Shown piece after piece: positions 8,781-16,678 of a stretch of DNA of 64,000 nucleotides. Source of the stretch: Rhodospirillales bacterium (GTDB lineage Bacteria > Pseudomonadota > Alphaproteobacteria > Micavibrionales > Micavibrionaceae). The translations under genes and the position numbers were made by a program. Each line of letters starts with the position of its first letter. Position 1 is the first letter of the stretch. The notes under the pieces were generated by a model. That model made no database searches, was not told the DNA's origin, and was given only the letters and a program-made list of their open reading frames with translations. The stretch covers positions 806,001 to 870,000 of the forward strand of contig JACKJB010000001.1 of assembly GCA_020638155.1 (NCBI GenBank). The letters are read 5' to 3'.

Positions 8781-9812
8781 ATGCCTGATCTTACATTTCA
8801 CCACAGAGCCGGCCCTTTTAGCTTAGCGGAGCTAGCCGAGATTTCAGGTGCAGGCCTGTCGGAAGGTGCTGATCCGGCGCAAAGTTTTGAGGATGTGGCT
8901 CCGCTGGATCAGGCGCAAGCCGGGCAGGTCAGTTTTCTCGATAACATCCGTTATAAAGACCAGTTCCTTGCAACGAAGGCCGGAGCCTGCATTACTTTGC
9001 CGGAAATGCAGGATATTGCCCCGTCCGGTATGAGCCTGCTGCTGACCAGGCATCCTTATAAAGCTTATGCGCTGATTGCAACGGCCTTTTATCCTGAGCA
9101 TCGCCCTGAGGCAGACATATCGGGCAAAGCTGTGATTGATCCCAGTGCGGAGCTGGGGGAAGGCTGTGTTATCCAAGCCGGAGCAGTTATTGGTAAAGGC
9201 GCTAAAATCGGGGCCGGGACATGGGTTGAGCCCTGTGCTGTCATTGGCGATCATGTCATTATCGGCGAAGGTTGCCGGATTGGTCCGCAAAGCACGGTGT
9301 CGCACTGTGTCATGGGCAACCGGGTGCGGACTTATCCTGGGGTGCGGATCGGCCAGGACGGGTTTGGTTTTGCGATTGATCCTGCGGGGCATGTGAAGGT
9401 GCCGCAGCTCGGGCGGGTTATTATCGAAGACAGTGTTGAGATCGGTGCGAATACGACGATTGACCGCGGTTCCGGGCCGGATACGGTGATCGGGCAGGGC
9501 ACGTGGATCGATAATCTTGTCCAGATCGGCCATAACGTGAAAATCGGTAGGGGTTGCGTTCTGGTCTCACAAGTGGGAATATCGGGCAGCACAGTGGTTG
9601 AGGACTTTGCTGTGTTCGCGGGACAGGCCGGGATTGCCGGTCATCTGCGGATCGGTAAAGGGGCCAGAATCGGGGCGCAGGCCGGTGTGATGCGGGATGT
9701 TCCTGCGGGCGCAGAGGTTCTGGGATCTCCGGCAATGCCGATCCGTGATGCCATGCGCAGTATGGCGGCGCTGAGCCGGCTGGGTAAAACAAAGAAGAAA
9801 TCAACGAGCTGA
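8781..9812 (+). CDS. lpxD: UDP-3-O-acyl-glucosamine N-acyltransferase LpxD
   Basis: Third step of lipid A synthesis: transfers a second 3-hydroxyacyl chain from ACP. It is 343 aa. The N-terminal uridine-binding domain (to about residue 100) is followed by a left-handed beta-helix of hexapeptide repeats, for example GEGCVIQAGAVIGKGAKIGA. The catalytic His lies in VQIGHNVKIG, and a C-terminal helix carries MRSMAALSRL. It starts 26 nt after skp with only a poor Shine-Dalgarno, which suggests coupling. Confidence 0.96.
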   Translation: MPDLTFHHRAGPFSLAELAEISGAGLSEGADPAQSFEDVAPLDQAQAGQVSFLDNIRYKDQFLATKAGACITLPEMQDIAPSGMSLLLTRHPYKAYALIATAFYPEHRPEADISGKAVIDPSAELGEGCVIQAGAVIGKGAKIGAGTWVEPCAVIGDHVIIGEGCRIGPQSTVSHCVMGNRVRTYPGVRIGQDGFGFAIDPAGHVKVPQLGRVIIEDSVEIGANTTIDRGSGPDTVIGQGTWIDNLVQIGHNVKIGRGCVLVSQVGISGSTVVEDFAVFAGQAGIAGHLRIGKGARIGAQAGVMRDVPAGAEVLGSPAMPIRDAMRSMAALSRLGKTKKKSTS

Positions 9813-9825
9813 TGGGGCTAATGCC

Positions 9826-10302
9826 ATGAGTGAGAGCGAAACAAAAAACGTTATTGATATCAACCAGATCCGGGAGATGCTGCCGCATCGTTACCCGTTC
9901 CTGATGATTGACCGGATTATCGATTTTACGCCGGGCGAGAGCGCGATCGGTCTGAAGAATATTACGGTGAATGAGCCGCAATTTATGGGGCACTTCCCGG
10001 CTTTTCCGGTTATGCCGGGGGTTTTGATTATCGAAGCTATGGCCCAGACCGCAGCGATCGTCGTTGTGGAAACGCTGGAATCAAAGACGGCGGGCAATCT
10101 CGTGTACTTTATGACGATTGATGAGGCCCGCTTCCGCAAGCCCGTTGTGCCGGGGGATTCCATGCATATCCATGTGACTAAGATCCACAGCCGCAAAACC
10201 GTATGGAAATTTAAAGGGGAAGCGCGTGTGGACGGCAAGTTGTGTGCCGAGGCTACCTTCAGTGCGATGATTGTCGAAGACGACCAGCAGCCCGGCAAAT
10301 AG
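9826..10302 (+). CDS. fabZ: 3-hydroxyacyl-ACP dehydratase FabZ
   Basis: Dehydrates 3-hydroxyacyl-ACP in fatty acid elongation and competes with LpxA and LpxD for 3-hydroxyacyl-ACP, which explains its place between them. It is 158 aa and hot-dog fold. LPHRYPFLMIDRI starts near residue 19; catalytic His56 lies in MGHFPAFPVMPG and Glu70 in IIEAMAQ. Its 3' end is 108 nt before the lpxA ATG. Confidence 0.97.
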   Translation: MSESETKNVIDINQIREMLPHRYPFLMIDRIIDFTPGESAIGLKNITVNEPQFMGHFPAFPVMPGVLIIEAMAQTAAIVVVETLESKTAGNLVYFMTIDEARFRKPVVPGDSMHIHVTKIHSRKTVWKFKGEARVDGKLCAEATFSAMIVEDDQQPGK

Positions 10303-10410
10303 GCTGTAACCCTTGATTTTTGTAACTTTCCGCAATAAAGCGTGATTTGTCTTTGTCCAAGGGCCTCCCTATATTAGCCCGGTAGAAAATTGCGTAATTT
10401 TAGGAAGACC

Positions 10411-11214
10411 ATGACTCAGAATATCCATCCCACGGCGATCATCGAAGACGGTGCCGAGATCGGCGCAAACGTCCAGATTGGGCCGTACAGCGTGATCGGG
10501 CCGCAGGTCAAGCTGGCCGATAATGTGATTATCCACGCCCATGTTGTGCTCTCGGGGATTACCAGCGTTGGCGAAGGCACCGAGATTTTCCCGTTCGCAT
10601 CGATCGGGTCACGCTGCCAGGATAAGAAATATGATGGCGAGCCCGCAGAGCTTGTGATCGGGAAACACAATGTGATCCGCGAACATGTCACGATGAACCC
10701 CGGCACCAAGGGCGGTGGTATGAAAACCGTTGTCGGCGATCATGGACTGTTTATGGTGGCCTGCCATGTTGCGCATGACTGCGTGATTGGCGATCATGTG
10801 ATTATGGCGAATAATGCGACGCTGGGCGGGCATGTCCATGTCGGGAACTATGCCGTGATCGGCGGTCTGGCGGCAGTACACCAGTTTGTCCGGATTGGCG
10901 CTTATGCGGTGATCGGTGGGATGTCCGGTGTTGAAAATGACGTGATCCCGTTTGGCCGGGTCAAAGGTGAACGCGCATTTCTGGCCGGGCTTAATCTGAT
11001 CGGGCTGGAACGGAACGGGTTTAGCAAAGATGAAATTAAAACACTTCAGCGGGCTTTTAATCAATTGTTTGGCGATGACGGGACGTTGGAACAACGCCTT
11101 GACGCGGTTGCCAATAACTACGAAGCTGACCAGCTAGTGATGAATATGGTCCAGTTTGCCAAAGAGAAAACCAGATTTCCGTTATGCCAACCACAGCGCA
11201 GCAAAGCAGCCTAG
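10411..11214 (+). CDS. lpxA: UDP-GlcNAc 3-O-acyltransferase LpxA
   Basis: First step of lipid A synthesis. It is 267 aa from ATG 10411, chosen because AGGAAG lies 3 nt before it and the protein then begins MTQNIHPTAI as family members do; an upstream TTG at 10390 would add seven residues. Hexapeptide repeats run to about residue 190, with the catalytic His in VACHVAHDCVIGD. The C-terminal helical domain ends near RFPLCQP. It overlaps lpxI by 31 nt. Confidence 0.96.
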   Translation: MTQNIHPTAIIEDGAEIGANVQIGPYSVIGPQVKLADNVIIHAHVVLSGITSVGEGTEIFPFASIGSRCQDKKYDGEPAELVIGKHNVIREHVTMNPGTKGGGMKTVVGDHGLFMVACHVAHDCVIGDHVIMANNATLGGHVHVGNYAVIGGLAAVHQFVRIGAYAVIGGMSGVENDVIPFGRVKGERAFLAGLNLIGLERNGFSKDEIKTLQRAFNQLFGDDGTLEQRLDAVANNYEADQLVMNMVQFAKEKTRFPLCQPQRSKAA

Positions 11215-12071
11215 AACTCTCAAACCCTGTCACCGTTCCCAAGCTGGGTATTATTGCCGGGGGCGGTGATTTGCCGGGACGCCTGATCCATGCCTGTGAC
11301 CAGGCGGGACAGCCGGTGTTTATTGTCGGGTTCGAAGGGCAAACGGATGCCTCTATTCTGGAAGGCCGTAATTTCATGATGACGCGGCTTGGGGCCGCCG
11401 GGCAGATCCTTGAAACGCTGCGGACTCATGACATACACGATCTGGTCTTGATAGGGTCGATCCGTCGTCCAACGCTGACGGAGCTTAAGCCGGACCTGCG
11501 GACGGCGCAGTTTTTTGCCACGATTGCCCTGAAATCCCTTGGAGATGACGGGCTTTTGAAAGTGCTGCGCAGCGAGCTGGAAAAAGAAGGCTTTGTTATT
11601 CACGGGGTGCACCGTTTTGTGACAGACCTTCTGGCACCGCAGGAAGTGATCGGGAAGCACAAGCCGAAGAAAGCCGACTGGCCTGATATCCAGCGGGGGA
11701 TTATTGCCTCACAACAGCTCGGATTGCTCGATATCGGACAGTCTGTGGTGGTGCAGGAAGGGATTCTGCTTGGGGTTGAGGGCGTAGAAGGCACGGATGA
11801 GCTGATTAAGCGCTGCGGGGCTTACCGGCGTGGCGGGCGAGGGCCCATCCTGGTCAAGACCTGCAAGCCGCAGCAGGATCATGACTTTGATTTGCCTGCC
11901 GTTGGCCCGGAAACGGTCCGTAAATGCGCCGCCGTCGGGATGTCAGGTATTGTCCTGCATGCCGGGCACAGCCTGCTGATCGACCGGAAAAAGGTTGCTG
12001 CGCTTGCGGATGAGCATAAATTATTTGTCGTGGGCGTTGATCTGGAAGCGGTGACGAATAATGCCGCGTGA
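11184..12071 (+). CDS. lpxI: UDP-2,3-diacylglucosamine pyrophosphatase LpxI
   Basis: Hydrolyses UDP-2,3-diacylglucosamine to lipid X. This is the alphaproteobacterial replacement for LpxH (formerly DUF1009). It is 295 aa. GIIAGGGDLPGRLI starts near residue 21; the C-terminal catalytic half contains GAYRRGGRGPILVKTCKPQQ and MSGIVLHAGHSLLIDR. The first 20 residues, which overlap the 3' end of lpxA, look unconserved, so the true start could be later, although no other good start was seen. It overlaps lpxB by 11 nt. Confidence 0.93.
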   Translation: MPTTAQQSSLELSNPVTVPKLGIIAGGGDLPGRLIHACDQAGQPVFIVGFEGQTDASILEGRNFMMTRLGAAGQILETLRTHDIHDLVLIGSIRRPTLTELKPDLRTAQFFATIALKSLGDDGLLKVLRSELEKEGFVIHGVHRFVTDLLAPQEVIGKHKPKKADWPDIQRGIIASQQLGLLDIGQSVVVQEGILLGVEGVEGTDELIKRCGAYRRGGRGPILVKTCKPQQDHDFDLPAVGPETVRKCAAVGMSGIVLHAGHSLLIDRKKVAALADEHKLFVVGVDLEAVTNNAA

Positions 12072-13245
12072 TAAGGCTCCTCTGAAAATTATGATTACGG
12101 CGGGTGAGGCGTCCGGGGATGTGCTCGGTGCCCGGCTGATGGCTGCGCTGAAGCAGCAGGCAGGCACGGATATCAGCTTTATCGGTGTCGGCGGGCCGAT
12201 GATGGAGGCAGAAGGATTGCGCAGCCTTTTCCCTATGCGGGATTTATCTGTTATGGGGATTGTCGAGGTTTTACCAAAGTTAACTAAACTTCTTAGAAGA
12301 ATTAAACAAACATCTGATTTAGTTAAAAAAGAACAGCCTGACATCCTGGTTACAATTGATGCGCCGGATTTCAATTTCCGTGTGGCGCACCAGGTCCGTG
12401 AAAACGGGGATACGCCGGTGATGATCCATTACGGCGCCCCGACCGTGTGGGCGTGGCGGCCGGAGCGGGCAGGGAAGGTTGCGGCGCTTTATGACGGGAT
12501 GATGTGCCTGTACCCGTTTGAGCCGCCTTATTTTGAAGCGGCTGGGCTTGATGCGGCGTTCGTCGGTCATCCGGTGATGCAAAGCGGGTTCGATCAGGCC
12601 GATGGCGCGGTTATTCGCCAGGGGTTCGGAATTGAAGACGATGCCCCTGTGCTTGGAATATTGTTTGGCAGCCGGATGGGGGAATTAAACCGTATCGGGC
12701 CTGTGCTGCGGGAAGCTGCGGGGCAGATTGCCGGGCAGGCGGACGGACTGCACATCCTGGCACCGACCCTGCCGCATCTGCAGTCCCAGGTCACGAACCT
12801 GTTGCAGGGTTTGCCGTGTACCAGTCACGTTCTAACCGATCCGGCGCGGAAGTGGGATGCGTTCAAGGCGATGAATTTCGCTATGGCGACGTCAGGAACG
12901 GTTGGGCTGGAGCTTGCTGTTGCCGGGGTACCGCATGTGATTGCGTATAAAATGAATGCGTTGACATGGCAGATCCTCAAACGCAAGGTAACTGTAAAAT
13001 ACGCGCATCTTGCTAACATCCTTCTTGATGCGCCGGTCGTACCGGAATTTATCCAGCACGATGCTAAGCCGGATGCCCTTGTTGCGGGGCTTTACAAAGC
13101 CGCCGGAAAAAATGCCGCTGAACAAACGGCGGCATTTGAAAAAGTCAGGTCTATGCTCGGCGGCAGCGGGCAAGCGACCCCTGCGGATCAGGCTGCCCGT
13201 TACATCCTTGAAAAGGCTTACTTGCGTTCGTCGATCGGTACGTAA
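12061..13245 (+). CDS. lpxB: Lipid-A-disaccharide synthase LpxB
   Basis: Inverting glycosyltransferase (GT19) joining lipid X to UDP-diacylglucosamine. It is 394 aa. The N-terminal GEASGDVLGARLM and GVGGPMMEAEG motifs and the C-terminal NFAMATSGTVGLELA nucleotide-sugar motif are all present. The stretch at 12270-12330 is locally AT-rich. The 3' end overlaps the convergent gltA by 28 nt. Confidence 0.96.
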   Translation: MPRDKAPLKIMITAGEASGDVLGARLMAALKQQAGTDISFIGVGGPMMEAEGLRSLFPMRDLSVMGIVEVLPKLTKLLRRIKQTSDLVKKEQPDILVTIDAPDFNFRVAHQVRENGDTPVMIHYGAPTVWAWRPERAGKVAALYDGMMCLYPFEPPYFEAAGLDAAFVGHPVMQSGFDQADGAVIRQGFGIEDDAPVLGILFGSRMGELNRIGPVLREAAGQIAGQADGLHILAPTLPHLQSQVTNLLQGLPCTSHVLTDPARKWDAFKAMNFAMATSGTVGLELAVAGVPHVIAYKMNALTWQILKRKVTVKYAHLANILLDAPVVPEFIQHDAKPDALVAGLYKAAGKNAAEQTAAFEKVRSMLGGSGQATPADQAARYILEKAYLRSSIGT

Positions 13246-14552
13246 GGACGGGCTGCCGGGCCGGTGTATAGCTGGCGCGGGCGGCCGATTTTCAGGGCCG
13301 GTTCTTCGATCATTTCCTTCCACTGCGAAATCCAGCCGATCGTCCGGGCCATGGCGAACAGCACCGTGAACATTGTATCCGGGAATCCTAGAGCTTTCAG
13401 GATAATACCGGAATAAAAGTCTACGTTCGGGAAGAGCTTGCGATCGACGAAATAGGGATCTTCCAGCGCGATTTTTTCCAGCTCCATCGCAAGTTCCAGC
13501 GTCGGGTCGTTATCGATGCCCAGGTCGTGCAGGACTTCGTGTGCGGATTCCCGCAGGACCTGCGCGCGCGGGTCGTAGTTCTTATAAACCCTGTGACCGA
13601 AGCCCATCAGGCGGAACGGATCATCCTTGTCCTTGGCGCGTTCGATAAATTCAGGAATATTATCTTTGTGCCCGATTTCAGCCAGCATTTCCAGCACGGC
13701 CTGATTTGCGCCGCCATGGGCGGGGCCCCAGAGCGAAGCAATCCCGGAAGCGATGCAGGCGAACGGGTTTGCCTGCGAAGAACCGGCCAGACGCACGGTA
13801 GAGGTCGATGCGTTTTGTTCGTGATCGGCATGCAGGATAAAGATTTTATCCATGGCACGGGCGTGGACCGGGTTGACCTCGAACGGCTCAGCCGGGACGC
13901 CGAAGCACATGTACAGGAAGTTTTCTGCGTAATCCAGGTCGTTGCGCGGGAACATAAACGGTTGCCCGATGGAATATTTATAAGCCATGGCCGCAAGGGT
14001 TGGCATTTTTGCCAGCAGGCGGTGTGCGGAAATTTCCCGTTGCTGCGGGTCCCAGATATCAAGCGAGTCATGATAGAAGGCGGACAACGCGCCGACAACG
14101 CCGCACATGATCGCCATAGGGTGCGCATCGCGCCGGAATCCCCGGAAGAAGTAATGGATCTGCTCGTGTACCATCGTATGGTAGGTGATGCTCCTGATGA
14201 ACTCGTCCAACTGCTTTTTGCTCGGCAGGTCGCCGTAAAGCAGCAGGTAAGAGACTTCGAGGAAGGAGCTTTTGTCCGTTAGGTCTTCGATGCTGTATCC
14301 CCGGTGCATCAGGATCCCTTCATCACCGTCGATGAAGGTCAGGCGCGATTTACAACTGCCGGTCGCGGTAAAGGCCGGGTCGAGTGTAAAGTGGCCGGTT
14401 TGCTGGTATAACTGGCGGATATCAATGGTCGGCGGGCCTACCGTGCCTTCAACGACTGGAAACTGCCAGCTTTCGCCGGTCTGGTCGTTGGTGAAGGTGA
14501 ATGTTTTTTCAGCGGCATCCCCAGCTGGCGCTGTTTTTGTATCTGCAGTCAT
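13218..14552 (-). CDS. gltA: Citrate synthase (type II, hexameric)
   Basis: Condenses acetyl-CoA and oxaloacetate. It is 444 aa. Active-site motifs are HADHEQNAST with its catalytic His, GFGHRVYKNYDPRA, and the distal Asp region VDFYSGI. The N-terminal extension typical of Gram-negative NADH-sensitive enzymes is present (residues 1-60). AAAGGG lies 9 nt before the ATG at 14552. It converges on lpxB with a 28 nt overlap of coding ends, leaving no room for an intrinsic terminator. Confidence 0.97.
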   Translation of the reverse strand: MTADTKTAPAGDAAEKTFTFTNDQTGESWQFPVVEGTVGPPTIDIRQLYQQTGHFTLDPAFTATGSCKSRLTFIDGDEGILMHRGYSIEDLTDKSSFLEVSYLLLYGDLPSKKQLDEFIRSITYHTMVHEQIHYFFRGFRRDAHPMAIMCGVVGALSAFYHDSLDIWDPQQREISAHRLLAKMPTLAAMAYKYSIGQPFMFPRNDLDYAENFLYMCFGVPAEPFEVNPVHARAMDKIFILHADHEQNASTSTVRLAGSSQANPFACIASGIASLWGPAHGGANQAVLEMLAEIGHKDNIPEFIERAKDKDDPFRLMGFGHRVYKNYDPRAQVLRESAHEVLHDLGIDNDPTLELAMELEKIALEDPYFVDRKLFPNVDFYSGIILKALGFPDTMFTVLFAMARTIGWISQWKEMIEEPALKIGRPRQLYTGPAARPYVPIDERK

Positions 14553-14589
14553 AACCGAATAACCCTTTCGTCAAGATTCGTTCCCAAAG

Positions 14590-14618
14590 ATAATAGGTCT
14601 ATTGCGGTGCAAGATCAA
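14590..14618 (-). promoter_or_regulatory. Probable sigma-70-type promoter of gltA
   Basis: Read on the minus strand: -35 TTGATC (14613-14618), a 17 nt spacer, and -10 TATTAT (14590-14595), about 38 nt upstream of the gltA ATG. The match was found by eye; box quality and spacing are good. Confidence 0.5.
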
Positions 14619-14693
14619 TTTGCCACTTAGCTTCTTTACATAGAAGGGGATTTTTTCTATCTATTTGTTTTACAAAAATAGCAGGGAGAATTT

Positions 14694-15170
14694 ATGGCTA
14701 ATAAGATTGATCCGGAAAAACTGTCCGTTATGCGCTTTTATGGTGAGCAGACATGTGAAGAAGTGCGGCGGCTTGCTGTGCAGGCTAATAACGGCAGTGA
14801 TGATGATAGATATGGGCTTGCCCGCAAAATCTATGATTTAGCCAGCATCCAGTTAATGCCGTCGCTGCAGGACATTTATGATGACGTGCGGATAATCTGC
14901 GAAGATCTTGCTGAACGAGATCATGTTGAGGCGATTGAGATGCTGACTCATTTGTATGCAACCGGGAAGACGAATATTGTGCTCAAAGTTTCGGATACGG
15001 ATAACAGCCGTATTGTATCGGGTAGCATGACCCCTGACTTTGAAAAGGCGCAGGCGTGGTGCCAGAAGGCTGTCGATTTAGGCAGCGACTGGGCGAAAGC
15101 TGTGATGTCGCACATTGAAGAGGATATTGCCAAGGCGAAAAATAAGAACAATCCGCCGGGGCCTACTTAA
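14694..15170 (+). CDS. Small Sel1-like repeat protein
   Basis: 158 aa, cytosolic, no signal peptide. HVEAIEMLTHLYATG and the later DFEKAQAWCQKAVDLGSDWA resemble degenerate Sel1/TPR helical hairpins. The ending is a low-complexity Lys/Asn/Pro tail (KAKNKNNPPGPT). AGGGAG lies 7 nt before ATG 14694. It is divergent from gltA and convergent with gltX, only 13 nt from the gltX stop. I do not recognise the gene. Sel1 repeats mediate protein-protein contact, so an adaptor role is possible but not shown. Confidence 0.7.
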   Translation: MANKIDPEKLSVMRFYGEQTCEEVRRLAVQANNGSDDDRYGLARKIYDLASIQLMPSLQDIYDDVRIICEDLAERDHVEAIEMLTHLYATGKTNIVLKVSDTDNSRIVSGSMTPDFEKAQAWCQKAVDLGSDWAKAVMSHIEEDIAKAKNKNNPPGPT

Positions 15171-15183
15171 AAGCTTAAAGCTG

Positions 15184-16602
15184 CTATTTTATTTTTTCCA
15201 GCGCGAATGCCAGTCTGGCGGTCGTTTCCTCCTGCCCGAGGATTTCCGCGGCGTGGAAGATGGACGGGGAAACGGTTGTCCCGGTCAGGGCAGCACGGAG
15301 GGGCATGGCTACTTTACCCAGTTTGCCGTCACGCAGGTTGCCGGCAACATCTTTGCAAACCTGCTGGACATCATCGGCGGTGAAGCTGTTCAGGGCCGTT
15401 AATTGTGTCAGTAGCGTTTCAAGAACCGGTTTTGCATCATCGGCGAGGGTTGCCTGCGCTTTTTCGTCGAAATCGTAAGGGGTTTCTTTCGCATAAAATG
15501 CCCCTTCATCAGTGAGTTGAAGCAAAGTCTTCGCCCGGTCTTTTAATTCGGTCATGCCCTTTAAAAGACGCGTTTTTGCTATTTCATCAATCGCCAGCTT
15601 GTGACGCTCGTGCAGGAAAGGCGTCATTAATGCGATCAGGCGCTCGTCATCCGCTTCCTTCATATAGTGCGCATTCAGGCTTTCGAGCTTGTCGTAATCG
15701 AACTTGGCGGCTGATTTGACGACATGATCGAGCGTGAACCATTCAATGGCCTGTGCGCGGGAAATGATCTCATCATTGCCGTGCGACCAGCCGAGGCGCA
15801 GCAGGTAATTCAGGACGGCTTCGGGCAGGTAACCTTTGGCTTCGAAATCTTCAAGGCTGACGGCGCCGTGGCGTTTTGAGAGTTTGGCCCCGTCCTGACC
15901 CAGGATCATCGGCAAGTGGCCGAAATGCGGTAAATCCCAGCCCATCGCGTCATAGATGATTTTCTGGCGGAACGTGTTGTTCAGGTGGTCGTCTCCACGG
16001 ATGACGTGGGTAATGCCCATATCATGGTCGTCGACGACGACCGACAGCAGGTATGTCGGTGTGCCGTCGCTGCGCAGGATAATAAAATCATCGAGGTTTT
16101 CGTGTTTTACACGCACTTCGCCCTGGACGAGGTCGTTGACGACGCTTTCCCCGTCATCGATGGGCGCTTTGATCCGGACCACCGGAGAAACGCCTTCGGG
16201 GGCTTCGGACGGGTCGCGGTCGCGCCAGCGGCGGTCATAGACGGCACTGCGGCCTTCTTTTTTGGCGGTTTCGCGCATTTCGGTCAGCTCTTCGGGGGAG
16301 CAGTAGCAATAGTACGCCTGTCCGGATTCCAGTAATTGTTTCGCGATTTCGATATGGCGGTCGCGCTGTGCGAACTGGGAAACGGGCTCGTTATCGTAAT
16401 TCAGGCCGAGCCAGTCTAATCCTTTGAAAATGGCTTCGACGGCTTCTTCGGAATGGCGGGCGCGGTCGGTGTCTTCGATGCGGACGACGAATTTTCCGTC
16501 ATGATGCCGGGCGAACAGCCAGTTATAGATGGCTGTGCGGGCGTTCCCGATATGCATGAAACCGGTCGGGGATGGCGGAAATCTTGTAACTACGCTGCTC
16601 AT
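15184..16602 (-). CDS. gltX: Glutamyl-tRNA synthetase
   Basis: Class I aminoacyl-tRNA synthetase, 472 aa from ATG 16602. The HIGH-type motif appears as TGFMHIGNARTAIYNWLF near residue 12, and the KMSKS-type motif is KLSKRHG near residue 240. An upstream TTG at 16611 is possible but lies only 2 nt from the AGGA, so ATG 16602 is preferred. Alphaproteobacteria often carry two GltX-type enzymes, of which one charges tRNA-Gln for later amidation; which type this is cannot be told here. Confidence 0.95.
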   Translation of the reverse strand: MSSVVTRFPPSPTGFMHIGNARTAIYNWLFARHHDGKFVVRIEDTDRARHSEEAVEAIFKGLDWLGLNYDNEPVSQFAQRDRHIEIAKQLLESGQAYYCYCSPEELTEMRETAKKEGRSAVYDRRWRDRDPSEAPEGVSPVVRIKAPIDDGESVVNDLVQGEVRVKHENLDDFIILRSDGTPTYLLSVVVDDHDMGITHVIRGDDHLNNTFRQKIIYDAMGWDLPHFGHLPMILGQDGAKLSKRHGAVSLEDFEAKGYLPEAVLNYLLRLGWSHGNDEIISRAQAIEWFTLDHVVKSAAKFDYDKLESLNAHYMKEADDERLIALMTPFLHERHKLAIDEIAKTRLLKGMTELKDRAKTLLQLTDEGAFYAKETPYDFDEKAQATLADDAKPVLETLLTQLTALNSFTADDVQQVCKDVAGNLRDGKLGKVAMPLRAALTGTTVSPSIFHAAEILGQEETTARLAFALEKIK

Positions 16603-16678
16603 ATCGTGCAAAATCCTTTTGATTTGGGCTTTGGTGCGCTAAGAACTAGCATATTGCAAACAAGGTTTCACGTTTTAA

